From the NCBI GenBank assembly GCA_014529385.2, contig CM043961.1:17579478-17643477 (forward strand): DNA of 64,000 nt, written 5' to 3'. The position numbers and the translations under genes are program-made. The DNA is from Adiantum capillus-veneris. Lineage: Eukaryota; Streptophyta; Polypodiopsida; Polypodiales; Pteridaceae. The notes below the pieces were generated by a model. The model ran no database searches, had not been told where the DNA came from, and saw nothing but the letters and a program-made list of their open reading frames with translations. This document shows positions 9,208-19,063 of this stretch, piece after piece (the stretch's first letter is position 1; each line of letters starts with the position of its first letter).

Positions 9208-11718
9208 TTAATGATAGCCACTTTTTAGGTCAATCCTACTGAAGTAGGTCGATCCTTGTAGCTTATCAAATAGGTCTTCTACCCGTGGAACGGGAAACCT
9301 ATTCTTGATAGTGATCCTATTTAGTGCTCTATAGTCGACACACATACGATATGTGCCGTCTTTCTTTTGCACTAATAGCACAGGTGAGCAAAATGGAGAT
9401 GAGCTAGGCCTAACCATGCCCTTCTCAACTAACTCATGCACTTGCCGCATAATCTCCTCTTGTTGAGCTTGAGAAACTCTATAAGGAGGTTTGTTAGGCG
9501 GTGAACTTCCTGGAAGAAGTTCAATTGCATGGTCGTCATTACCTCGTTTAGGAGGTAGCTCACAAGGGATGTCGTCAATAAAGACATCTTGAAACCCCTT
9601 GAGAAAATTCGATAACTCTAATTCCTTTTGGTTGCTTTTATTTTCTTTTGCTAAAGCATTAGGTTCATTTTGAGAATCTTTAACAAAAATCATGTACACG
9701 GAAATAGAGCTCTTTATTGACTTGTTGAAAGCTGGTGTATGTACAATGGGGATGGTGTTACCCATCTCCTTAGCATCTATATACATGTCCTTTTCCCTGA
9801 ACTTAAAGGAGATTCTCCTTTCAGGAAATTTAACATGGGCAGCCAGGCGGTCAAACCATGGTGCCCCTAGGATTACATCCTCATGCTTGAGAGGAGAGAT
9901 AAAGAAGTCCTCTTTGTCCACATAGCCTTGGACATGAAGCCTCAATTTCCCGATTAAGGGAGTGACTGAAGCTTCTTGCCCCTTGAAGGCACTGTCTGCG
10001 GGTAGGATATCTCCCATCTCGTAGGATTGTATGCCTAGCTTGGTGGCTAACTCCATAGATATGAAATTGTGAGTAGAACCAGGGTCAAAGAGAATAAAAG
10101 CATCATGTTCTCTTACCTTTCCCCAAGCATGGCATAGAGGAGATCCTTTGTGGTGAATTTGGTGAATCTCCTCCTCTTGGATTTCAACCAAGGAAGCTCT
10201 AGGAGGATCTTGGCGGTTGTTCTTTTGGGGACAAGCGCGGTACGCATGCCCTTGTTCGCCGCACTTGAAACACCGGTTATCTTTACGATAACGCTCAAGC
10301 TCTTCAGGAGAGAGTTTATTCTTTCCTTTGTAAACTCCCTTCTCTTTAGCTTTGTTGGAAGTGCCCTTAGGAGACTTTTGGACATTGTCCTTCCCCTTAG
10401 GCTCATTGGAACCCTTGTTTTCCGGGGGCTTATTATTTCTTTTACCCCCCGTTTGGAAATTGATTCGAGAGGCCACCATAGTATGGTGTATTACCGCCGA
10501 TATGGTACGTGGCCTTTGGGAGTTGACATACTCCGCCATTTCTTCGGTTAAGCCCGCACAAAATTGTTGCTTTTGCTCTCCAAAATCCAACTTTTTGAAG
10601 ACAGTGGCCTTGAGTTGTAGGTCCCAAAACTTGTCTACATATTTGTGGATGGATTCATTGGGAGAGAGCTTTAAGCTTCGCCATTCGGTGAGTACTTTGT
10701 CTTTGGCATCGGTGGCCAAAAACTGCTTCATAATGGAAGCTCTTAAAGCCTTCCATGTTCGTGGAGCTTCACCGTTGGCTCGTAGGCTAGACCACCATTG
10801 TCTGGCGGACTTTTGAAAGTGCATAGCTACATGGCGTAGCTTAGAGGACTCCGTGAAGCCCTCATCTCCAAACGCCGCATCGAATTGCTGGATAAAGGCC
10901 AAAACTTTGTCTGTAGCACCGAAGGTGCCATCATAGGTAAGGAAAGAGATGCTCTTCCCTCCCTCTTTGAATTTCTTCAGCTTGGACGACCTCTTCCATG
11001 CGGCATAGGATTTCCTATGGCCTCTTCTTTTTGATGGTTCAAAAGTTGCACCATCACTTTCTTTAGAAGGTGAAGAATTTGATGAAGGTGGAGAAGAGGG
11101 TGACCTCTTTCTCGCCTTTTTCTTGTCTTGATCTTTGTCGTCTTCACCATAGCTTTCATAAGAGGAAGAGGATGAAGAAGATGGAGAAGAGGGTGTCCTC
11201 TTTCTCACCTTTTTCTTCTCTTGCTTTTTATCAACCCTCTTTGAATTATGGCGTGGAGAAGAGTGTGATGGTCTTCTCCGCTTGGGTGGTGATGGAGAGC
11301 GTTTAGCCCGCCGTCTTCATCGAGCCATCTCCGCCGAGGTGGCGGGAGACTCGCTTCTTTCTCGTTCCTTCGGTGGAGGCTCTTGAATTCTCCTTTGGGA
11401 AGGAGATGCATCATCCAGAAGTAAGTTCTTGAGCCCTTCATATGGATTCTCTTCTTCTTCCCGAATCGGAGAGAGACCTCTTTTGGTAGTCTCACAAGGA
11501 GGCTTCCTAGGTGTTCTCTCATCATGGTGATGAGCTTGGAGAATCCCGTGAGCACGGAGCTGCCGTTGCACTTCACTTTGGAGAGATGGATTGCCCATGG
11601 CTTGTTGAAGCCTAGAAACAAGATAGTTAACAAGCATTGAAGTATCATTAGTAGCTTGCTCATGAGCAAAATCAAAGTTATCAACATTAATTTCACTCTC
11701 TTTACTATTGTCAACCAT
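9208..11718 (-). pseudogene. Gypsy A copy 1 gag-protease-RT N-terminal part, two nonsense codons
   Basis: The frame starts at ATG 11718, shared with the other family-A copies. It contains a Ser/Arg-rich region with repeated [16 protein letters not shown] blocks (codons about 130-225), the gag capsid-like domain ([14 protein letters not shown], about 275), a CCHC zinc knuckle ([14 protein letters not shown], about 485), an aspartic protease site ([11 protein letters not shown], about 545) and the first RT motifs ([18 protein letters not shown]). TGA at 11317-11319 replaces an Arg codon found in copy 2 (CGA to TGA), and TAA at 9208-9210 replaces Gln (CAA to TAA). Both are C-to-T changes on the coding strand. 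Without them gag-pol would be one frame of about 1,649 codons with no frameshift. Confidence 0.92.
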
Positions 11719-12120
11719 TCTAACAACTTTTAGGTGTAAACTTTTTAGGTGTACTTTGGCACTTCAAGCCCTAGTTGCTACTCCTCTTTACCCCTTTAGA
11801 AAAAGCACTCAAGCTACTGTACCCGCGGCTCGAATACCATTAATTGCAAGGAATAGAAGAGAGGGTCTTTCGACACCAAAACAGCACCGGCTCCTGTCAA
11901 GCTTCTAATAGCTCAATAGTGGTTAAGCCGTAGGCAAGCCCCGTAGGACTCCACTACTAAGACCATAGCTCTCGACGGTGATGCCCCGTTAACTGCACAA
12001 AGGCAGGCGCACTGCAAGGCTAAAAAATCCCTATTCTACTTACTCACAGGCAATTAATAATACCAACCATTTGTAGCTAGCTTGAGGACCTCCCTTCTTG
12101 AGCAAGAAAAGAGAAACCTT

Positions 12121-12135
12121 GAGCTCTGATACCAA
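12121..12135 (-). other. Primer-binding site, initiator-Met tRNA type (copy 1)
   Basis: The complement reads TTGGTATCAGAGCTC immediately after the LTR end TGTTACA. TGGTATCAGAGC is the classic plant initiator-Met primer site. It fixes the element's orientation as minus. Confidence 0.93.
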
Positions 12136-13726
12136 TGTAACATTTAATGGCCTAAAATCTTATGTGTAGCGGAAATTAGCATGAACATAGTGGGCATTTC
12201 ATTAGAATAGATTCCTAATGAGAATTACAAGAGTGCTTGGGTGGAGAGAGCAACAAAAAGCATAACACCTAGTTAGATAGCATCGACAATACTTTCAAAA
12301 GAGAGAGCAATTAAGCTATTGACAATAGTTGAGGACCGGATTTGCATGGAGCCGGTCCCCCCTCCAAAAGGCTTTGTATTATGGTTTCTCCCATCAAGAG
12401 AGACATTGTACAATACAATTCTTTGTGTTCCTTCAAGACTAGCTAGTGCAATGAAGATGGAAGCTTCATACACCAAGCAAAACACTTAATCAAACACAAC
12501 TTGAATTATCCCCGTTCTCAGACCCAAGACCTCACACACCTTCGAAGATGGTGAGAGCTAGCAGGGTATGAGAGTAGATTGAGAGGAAAAAGAAGTATCT
12601 TACGAGAAAGAAGTACATCTCCTCACATAATCACTCATATTAGCATAGCTTAGCTTAGTAATTAGCTTGGTAGAGAAGATGAGCATGCATTGAAGCTTGG
12701 CTCTTGGTTGGATTTGCATCCACATGCCAAGAGAGTGTTGATGTAGGCTTCTATCTCACAAGCTTGGAGTAGGTGATGAGCTCTCCATTAAAGCTTGGGA
12801 GGAGATAGAGTATTTTCCCTTCACACATGGTCAAGTGTGAGAGTGTGTGTGTCAATGCCAAGCAAAAAATCAGCCCCCCCTCTCTCTTGGGCGAGCCCTA
12901 GCTGCTAAATAAGTCTGGCCTTTGCCTCATTGGACCTCCCCAGGTCAAGCCAATAGGAATTAAGCAGCATAAGTGATAGCCTTTAGACATGTGTCCCCCT
13001 TTCCCCTTTTGTGAGAGCTTTAGGTAATTAAATAATTAAACTAAACTCTCATTGGACCCCTTTGCCTCCTGGCCAATAGGAATCAGGCAAGCCATGGGGC
13101 TCCTGAATGCTCATTGGACCCCTTGGGAGACTGCCCAATAGTCTTCTAGGAGACTTAATTCTCATTGGTTTCTTTTATTAAATGTTTTTAAATTAATTAA
13201 ACTAGATTTACTCTAGCTTAATTCTCATTGGTCCACTTCAAGGGTCTTCCAATAGGAATTGGGCACACCTTGTGGGCATCTGGCCTAGGGAGCTGACATG
13301 TGTCCCTCATTCCCTTTGTGTAAAGGGAGCCTGTGTGTGTGTGTGTGGCTTTCTCTCTCATCCCCTAGCTTTGGGGCTCGCCCCCTCCCATGTAGGGATG
13401 TAGAAAGACTTTTTGGGCACACACTAAGCATCCAATTTTCCCTAGGGTTGACCTTTGGACACAACCTTTGAATTTTGGAACCTTAGCATTTTGGAAGTCT
13501 TAATGGGCTGAACCTTAGGGTCTTTTTGGCCCATTGTTTCACATGGCTCTTTTGCAGATGGCCCCCCCTTTGGATCCCTATTTTCCCTCCTTTGGATCCC
13601 TACTGTGGCCGGTCTGCTAACTTAACCAATATTCTAGCTTTTTCTCCCTTGGCACTTCCCCACATTAAATGATCAGTTTAATATGAGAAAATCATTTAGG
13701 AGAATTAGATATTGATTATTATGACA
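12136..13726 (-). repeat. 5' LTR of Gypsy A copy 1
   Basis: This 1,591-bp LTR is almost identical to 4822-6411. In the element's orientation it would carry the promoter. It is followed on the plus strand by the target duplication CTGTA. Confidence 0.96.
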
Positions 13727-13883
13727 CTGTACCACTAAATTGGTGAAACTTGTAAATTTTTTTCCTATTGGTCTCTTTGTTGAGTTATTTCATACCTGCA
13801 AAGTACATGTTGCTAAAACAATGCTGCTCTAGAAATCATTTGATTTCCTCTTGTGTGATAAGCTTCTTGATCGAGGGTGATAT

Positions 13884-14390
13884 GTGAAAGAAAAAAATGG
13901 AATATGTTGCAAGATTGCTCTTGAAACTTCCATAGTCAAGTATATGCTTGCGACACAGACATTAATAATCTCCTTTTGGTCCAAGCGTTCTCACATTGTT
14001 GAAGGTTGCTATGTGCCTATGGATCAAGAGGTAGCAAGTTTGGAAAACAATGCTATCATAGACATGGAAGTGGTGGACAAAGACCTAAATCTTATGACAG
14101 TAATTACAATAAGGCAGCAATGCAATCTTTTGCAACTTCGACATGACATAGTGGAGGAGACTGCCGACATTGACTCCGTAAACTTTTCTTTCTTGCTGGA
14201 CAGACGAAGAGTAATGCAACAAAGGGAGAAGTTTTTTTGGCCATATTCAAATTGTGCCCATGTAATCATCCCTGACTGGATTCAACTAAATGTAACATTT
14301 TTGACTAGTTTAATCTTAATATCAAGTGTTTGCTCAAGAATCTCTCTCTCTCTCTCTCTCTCTGAGTATTCGAAACACATAGACAGATAG
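13884..14390 (+). CDS. Unrecognised plant gene fragment downstream of the Gypsy insertion
   Basis: The central part of this frame (about 14000-14290) reads like real protein: PMDQEVASLENNAIIDMEV, MTVITIRQQCNLLQLRHD, SFLLDRRRVMQQREKF. The N-terminal part and the Ser-Leu tail from a CT run at 14341-14362 look non-coding. It lies on the same strand as the exons at 4017 and 4481 and may be a later exon of that gene, pushed 8.9 kb away by the retrotransposon. The family is not recognised. Its end nearly meets the convergent phosphatase exon at 14402. Confidence 0.4.
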   Translation: MKEKNGICCKIALETSIVKYMLATQTLIISFWSKRSHIVEGCYVPMDQEVASLENNAIIDMEVVDKDLNLMTVITIRQQCNLLQLRHDIVEETADIDSVNFSFLLDRRRVMQQREKFFWPYSNCAHVIIPDWIQLNVTFLTSLILISSVCSRISLSLSLSEYSKHIDR

Positions 14391-14401
14391 ACAGTATCAA
14401 T

Positions 14402-14981
14402 TTAAGGTATAATCAATGAATTACTAAGTACATTTGTAAGTACAAATTTTGATGTGCTCAATGGGCTTAAGTACATTGCTTGCAGGTATGGGACCAAAAT
14501 GTCCTCTAGGTAAAAATTGTGAAGATGCCCTTCAGACAAAGGTGGGGATATAGTAGTGTCGGATGGACTAAGTAAACCCTTATGTGGTGTGTCATCAATC
14601 GACAAAATGTTGAAAGCATCATAAGGTACATTGATCTGCTCAAAGTGCTTGTAGAAAAGTGGTACATTGACTTTATTTGGGTGGAAATGTCTCGCAATGG
14701 TATTACAATTTCTTTGACTGTACACAAAATAAAAAGCCGATCGCTGAATTTCAGACAAATTACAAACTATAGAAACAAGGGGATTCACATTATGGGCCTG
14801 CATTGAAGACCAGATAGCAACCCTAAACCTTGGAATCAAAAAATACAAAAATTCCTTTGTGCCTAGTCGCATTAATACTCTGACATTTCCCAAGCGGAAA
14901 CTACGTGAATCGTAGAACTCTGTATGTACACTGAACGACTGTCGTAGCAGTAGCAATCCATTGAGATCCAAGAAAACCAAT
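14402..14981 (-). CDS. FCP1/NLI-interacting-factor-like phosphatase domain exon
   Basis: The frame begins after a likely acceptor (TGCAAAG) with LVFLDLNGLLL, the plant form of the HAD-family nucleophile motif seen in FCP1-homology proteins (DLNGLL). It continues with IPRFRVAIWSS (the second HAD motif, WSS) and ILSIDDTPHKGLL (the DD motif). This order and spacing, with the FYFVYSQRNC and HPNKVNVPLFYKH segments between, matches the FCP1 homology domain. Such enzymes remove phosphate from Ser in RNA polymerase II tails or other proteins. A frame on the same strand upstream (15060-15636) may be the preceding exon. No start codon is present in the exon, and nonsense codons upstream suggest the gene is decayed. 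Confidence 0.7.
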
Positions 14982-15059
14982 CTTTGCAATCATTTTGTGC
15001 ATACATATAAGTAGTTAGAAACAAAAAAGAATTTATTATTTAAGTACAATGGATATTAC

Positions 15060-15636
15060 CGGAACAACCATATCTACTTGAAGCAAGAGTCCATACTGGT
15101 CATTTCTAATGTTGACATTTTGTTGTTGAGTGTCAATGTTTTCTTGTGTATTGCCAAGGGTGTCCACCTCTTGTGCTTGTGCAGTACATGACTCTTGTGT
15201 TTCCATGGCCGAATGGTTAAACTATTCTATTGTCTGTTCCTAGCCTTGATTTGTAATATTGGCCTCCTCCCCTAACACTCCCTTATCCTCCTCTGCTTGG
15301 CCTAGAAACTCTGTTGCATTCTTCGTCTCTGAGGAGCATTTTACATCTGTATTTTCAGGGGCTTGGTCTACTTCACATTGCTCAACCCCAACTTCGGATT
15401 CAGCCGCTCCAACTACAAAGTTTACCGGTGTCTTTTCCTCTAATATGGGGTTAGTTTGAGAAATTTGTTTTAGGGTGTTGGAAACTAGCCTGAATACCTC
15501 TTCACCGGTCATTGTTAAAGCTATAATATGGTCGTCGACAAAACTGTCTTCTGCATCTAAAATTCTTGGGGTTGAAAGAGATAGTAGATGTTGAATCATT
15601 GAAGCATGGTACCTTTGTATTATTTTCCAAAGCATT
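15060..15636 (-). pseudogene. Acidic linker exon between Ulp1-like and FCP1-like parts
   Basis: An acceptor-like TTTTGCAG precedes 15636. One frame encodes EDSFVDDHIIALTMTGEEVF and then a Glu/Gln/Thr-rich low-complexity linker. It runs in the same frame through two TAG codons (about 15238-15244 and 15223) to NVNIRNDQYGLLLQVDMV and a donor-like GTAATA at 15059. The next AG and frame open the phosphatase exon. The phase with the upstream protease exon does not match perfectly, and with the stops this indicates decay or an exon structure I cannot resolve. The linker has no recognised domain. Confidence 0.45.
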
Positions 15637-15704
15637 CTGCAAAATTAGGTTGACTTTAATTAATAATAGCACTAATTTTGGACCATACCATAACAAGGAA
15701 TTAC

Positions 15705-15888
15705 CTTTGACATAAATGGATGAAGAGCAGAAAAACTCTGGAGTATATACTCTGCATGGAGAAGACATCTCCAACCACAGGAATTTGGATCTGTCTGATT
15801 AGGCACTTTGACAGCTTTAAAGGTGGACTTGTACAGTTCATGATTTCCATAGAGTTTTCCATAGACATGAAGTAATCTTTTTATACAT
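15705..15888 (-). CDS. Ulp1-like cysteine protease, catalytic Cys exon
   Basis: This 184-nt exon is bounded by TTTACAG and GTAATT. It reads KRLLHVYGKLYGNHEL and then KVPNQTDPNSCGWRCLLHAE. The Gln six residues before the Cys-Gly pair fits the oxyanion-hole Gln and nucleophile Cys of C48 (Ulp1/SENP) proteases, which usually show QxNxxDCG. These enzymes process or remove SUMO-like modifiers. The His half of the site is in the exon at 16025-16238. The joining phase between the two is off by one as I read it. Confidence 0.6.
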
Positions 15889-16024
15889 CTGTAAACAGTG
15901 AAGGTTATTTATTATTAACAATATTCAGGCCATCAACCATTCCCCAAATAAACACTAAAGGATTTATCAACACTTACACTCTTATCTCTGAATGTGTTGC
16001 TTGTATGGAGTTGATAGTTCATAC

Positions 16025-16238
16025 CACTTGTTTGTCCAATTCTATACATACAAGGCTCCAATGATTTTCTGATTCGTATGGCAACACCAATGTTGTCACC
16101 TGGAGCATTGGACAGTGGACAAACCATCTCTCCAATGTGCCATGAGGGGTGTTCTTTATATGGAGTGGCACAGACATTTGTGGATCTAAAATATAAATTT
16201 CATTTTGGGTTTCTTGAGGGAGCTGGCTCTTTATTAAG
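16025..16238 (-). CDS. Ulp1-like cysteine protease, catalytic His exon
   Basis: The exon follows GATTGTAG and reads EIYILDPQMSVPLHIKN, then LPYESENHWSLVCIELDK. NHWSL is the hallmark His-Trp of Ulp1-type C48 proteases, whose family form is (N/H)HW(T/S)LxxI. It joins the upstream exon (ending 16317) in phase across a canonical GT-AG intron of 78 bp. After DKQV the frame meets a donor-like GTATGA, but a shifted frame also continues (WYELSTPYKQHIQR), so a one-base indel is possible. Confidence 0.62.
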
Positions 16239-16316
16239 CTACAATCACAAACAAGGATTTAATTAGAGGCCAAGTACCAACAAAGAAAGATCTTAAAGGT
16301 AGAGATGAGCACTTAC

Positions 16317-16731
16317 TTTAGGCATACATAAACAATAGAGTCGGTAATTTGAGCATTTGGATCTTTCAATATCCCAATATCAACACAGTCCAATGCTAAT
16401 TGCCTACTGCCATCAGCAAGGGGAATTCTTGCTAACAGTCCCTCTGTCATGGAGTGTAATACATCATTGTTTCTTTCATTTAGCTCTGTGGTAACTTGCC
16501 CATAATGTCTCCTCTGGGCCTCTTCATCAGCAACAACATCAAACTGTATACTCTTTAACTTCTCTGCTTCAGAGTGACGTCTTTCTTCTTGCTCAGCTCT
16601 GGCTCTTGTGTTCACCTCATGAGTAACCTCATGAATCTTAACCCCTTGAACTCGGCGGCCTGGTGGTATTAGCAGTATATCTTTCATTTTGGGATCAATA
16701 AACTCATTAGGGATAAGGAGATTTTGTATCT
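16317..16731 (-). CDS. N-terminal exon of the Ulp1-like gene
   Basis: The open frame reads LLIPNEFIDPKMKDILLIPP, then a charged helix-prone segment (TRARAEQEERRHSEAEKLKS) and GLLARIPLADGSRQLALD. It ends at CTAAA|GTAAGTG and joins 16238 in phase. No separate domain is recognised; the charged segment may form a coiled coil. Its 5' edge touches the 3' end of the histone-like frame on the same strand. A CTAG acceptor at 16732 is possible, so the start of this gene is unresolved. Confidence 0.5.
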
Positions 16732-17146
16732 CTAGCGTACTCTCTTAAGAGTCTCAGTGTCCTTGTCCATTATTGTCACGGTGAGCATGAGCAGCAACAA
16801 TGGTAATATCATTAAAATACTCCAAAAGAAAATGTTCTACTGCTTCTTGAAGACACAACAGGGCAACTGCCTTCCGCCTCATTGCACCAACACATGCTTC
16901 CTCATAGATTTGTCTCACTGCTCTTTGAAAAGGAAGTTTAGGGACACAAAGCTTAATACATTTCTGAGCTTTCCTGATCTCCCTAAATAAACCCATGTTT
17001 CTTTGAATATTCTTTATTCTTGGGCCCTTCAATATCTTCATTGGTTTACCTGAAGTTTTCTTCTTACTAGCAGACCTTCCACATGCTTTCTTTGCAAGCC
17101 CCGGTCCTTTCCCTGCCTTCCTTGCTGGTGCCTTAGTTCTTGCCAT
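16732..17146 (-). pseudogene. Divergent histone H3 (CENH3-like candidate), frameshifted near the C terminus
   Basis: The frame starts MARTK like H3 and keeps Arg8-Lys9, but the rest of the tail is diverged and lacks Ser10. The histone fold is clear: LFREIRKAQKCIKL, VPKLPFQRAVRQIYEEA, LCLQEAVEHFLLEYFND. The canonical RPGTVAL segment before the N helix is absent. Between LPFQR and LQEA there is one residue more than in canonical H3, so loop 1 is longer, a property of centromeric H3 variants. The frame goes AHAHR and then off into an early TGA at 16754. A two-base slip at about 16776-16782 hides an H3-like VTIMDKDTETLKRVR ending at TAG 16732-16734. No intron is seen. It is a divergent H3, centromeric or retroposed, perhaps inactive. 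Confidence 0.72.
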
Positions 17147-17181
17147 TACACTGAAAGAGAAAAATGCAGAGGATCACTCAC

Positions 17182-17236
<55 letters not shown>
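17182..17236. repeat. (CT)n microsatellite
   Basis: About 55 bp of uninterrupted CT dinucleotides lie upstream of the H3-like gene. They could act as a GAGA-type promoter element if that gene is transcribed, but nothing else supports this. Confidence 0.95.
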
Positions 17237-17239
<3 letters not shown>

Positions 17240-17249
17240 CCTTTTTTTG

Positions 17250-17310
17250 GGATCACAGCACGCCGGCTCAGATTTGACATGGGCTGATAGCCTACTACAC
17301 GTCGTGATCC
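17250..17310. repeat. Hairpin element copy 1 (61 bp)
   Basis: The segment starts GGATCACAGCACG and ends CGTCGTGATCC, forming terminal inverted repeats. It is followed by ACAAGGGGAAGGAGGAAAAT, similar to the sequence after copy 2. It sits between CT runs. Confidence 0.6.
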
Positions 17311-17396
17311 ACAAGGGGAAGGAGGAAAATTAGAAACTTAATTCAAGCCTTTTAGACAACAAGTCCCAATTTTAATAATGATTATTAAATTGAGTA

Positions 17397-17598
<202 letters not shown>

Positions 17599-17614
17599 CC
17601 ACCCCGATTTTTGT

Positions 17615-17675
17615 GGATCACGACGCGCGGGTTCATCTTTAAGCCAGGCTAGTTTTTGTCCACGCATCGTGATCC
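17615..17675. repeat. Hairpin element copy 2 (61 bp)
   Basis: It starts GGATCACGACGCG and ends CGCATCGTGATCC and is exactly 61 bp like copies 1 and 4. It lies between the long CT run and the GT run. Confidence 0.65.
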
Positions 17676-17745
17676 ACAAGAGGATCGAGAAAAATTGTAA
17701 TCTATATTTTTCCTTGTAAGCAACAAGACTCAATAGTTTTGTAGG

Positions 17746-17750
<5 letters not shown>

Positions 17751-17826
<76 letters not shown>
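17751..17826. repeat. (GT)n microsatellite, about 76 bp
   Basis: Uninterrupted GT dinucleotides directly precede hairpin copy 3. Confidence 0.97.
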
Positions 17827-17827
<1 letters not shown>

Positions 17828-17834
17828 TTTGTAT

Positions 17835-17899
17835 GGATCACGAAGCGATCGAGGACACAAAAGCAAGCAAAGAGAACACTCTACTACGCGCCGTGATCC
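17835..17899. repeat. Hairpin element copy 3 (65 bp)
   Basis: It starts GGATCACGAAGCG and ends CGCGCCGTGATCC. Its interior (ACACAAAAGCAAGCAAAGAG) and the flank ATTTTATGACATCCCTCT are shared with copy 4, so these two are a local duplication. Confidence 0.7.
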
Positions 17900-17939
17900 A
17901 TTTTATGACATCCCTCTGTGTGTGTGTGTGTCTTTGTAT

Positions 17940-18000
17940 GGATCACGGCGCGAGTACACAAAAGCAAGCAAAGAGAACACTCTACTGCGCGCCATGATCC
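17940..18000. repeat. Hairpin element copy 4 (61 bp)
   Basis: It starts GGATCACGGCGCG and ends CGCGCCATGATCC, a 13-bp inverted repeat with one mismatch. It is preceded by a short GT run and TCTTTGTAT exactly as in copy 3. Confidence 0.7.
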
Positions 18001-18090
18001 ATTTTATGACATCCCTCTCTTTGTCTTTCTTTGTCTCTGTCTCTTCTTCTTTCAAACCAAGCAAAGTTTCAAAAATACTATCTCTCACAC

Positions 18091-18091
18091 T

Positions 18092-18147
<56 letters not shown>

Positions 18148-18150
18148 ATC
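18091..18150. repeat. (CT)n microsatellite
   Basis: About 55 bp of CT repeats. The following 18151-18517 is AT-rich and shows no gene. Confidence 0.9.
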
Positions 18151-18517
18151 TCTTTTTGACTCTTCATCTACAAAAATCACTATGGAAATACCTCTCTATG
18201 TGGAATTCAATTGGAAGAAAACGCGTGTAGAAGCCTTGCGTCTTGGTTGCAGAGGATGTCTCGGCTGTAGGTGTCTCTCTGTCTCTCTCTATCTTTATTT
18301 TTTAGCCTTTTGAGTTTTTTTATGAAGACTTTTAATTTTTTTATGAGTACTGTTTTTTGTAGTGCGATTGTACTTTATTAAAAAAAGAAATATCGCACTC
18401 ATTGCACTTTATTCCCTTTGAATTTATAGTCATTTCTGTTTTTAATTGAAATGTACAATTTTTTTAAATTAAATGTTTATTTTTTAGAGCACATATGACT
18501 AAATAAAAAAATTGTCG

Positions 18518-19063
18518 TGTCATAAAAACTAATATCTAATACTCCCAAATGATTTTCTCATGTTAAACTGATCATTTAATAAATTAATGTACCAAGGGAG
18601 TAAAAGCTAGAATATTGGTAAGGCTGACAGCAGACCGGTCTCTGTCATGGATCTAAAGGGGGACACCCTGCAAAAGAGCAATGTGCTTCTATGAGGATTA
18701 AAAGACCTAAGGTTCAGCTCCATTAAGACTTTCATAGGCTAAGGTTCCAAAAACTAAATCTTTTATCCAATAAGCAAAGGGAAATTGGATGGTCATGGCA
18801 AGACTAAAAAGTCTTCCCACATCCCTAGGAAGGAGGGGGCGGGTCCATATTGTAGGGCATGAGAGAGAAACACACACACACACACACACACACACTCCAA
18901 GGCTCCCCCTTTACACAAAAACAATACTAGACACATGTCAAGCTCCTAGGCCAGTTGCCCCCAACCTCCCCTCAAATCCTATTGGATGGCCATAGAGGTG
19001 GACCAATGAGAATTAGGCTAGAGTAAATTTAGTGTGATCAATTTAAAAATGTTTGATAAAAGA
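18518..19063 (+). mobile_element. Diverged Gypsy LTR fragment
   Basis: It begins TGTCATAAAAACTAATATCT, the inverted start of the family A/B LTRs. It tracks them through CTAGAATATTGGT, a CA run at 18872-18895 and GGACCAATGAGAATTAGGC, then stops abruptly at about 19063. CACTA transposase sequence follows with no spacer. It is older and more diverged than the other LTRs here. Confidence 0.8.

Larger units (their letters stand above)
4822..13726 (-). mobile_element. Complete Ty3/Gypsy chromovirus-type retrotransposon, family A copy 1
   Basis: The element is 8,905 bp with two LTRs (4822-6411 and 12136-13726), each TG...CA. It is flanked by a perfect 5-bp target duplication CTGTA (4817-4821 and 13727-13731). 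Reading on the minus strand, a primer-binding site for initiator-Met tRNA follows the 5' LTR and a polypurine tract precedes the 3' LTR. By eye the LTRs differ by about four substitutions and one C-run indel, so insertion was recent. The internal region encodes one gag-pol frame with chromodomain-like C terminus. Two nonsense codons make this copy non-autonomous. Confidence 0.97.

Noticed and set aside
7172-10816. Plus-strand frames across Gypsy copy 1 (for example 10352-10816), and equivalents in copy 2
   Set aside because: They are antisense shadows of gag-pol, repeated in every copy.
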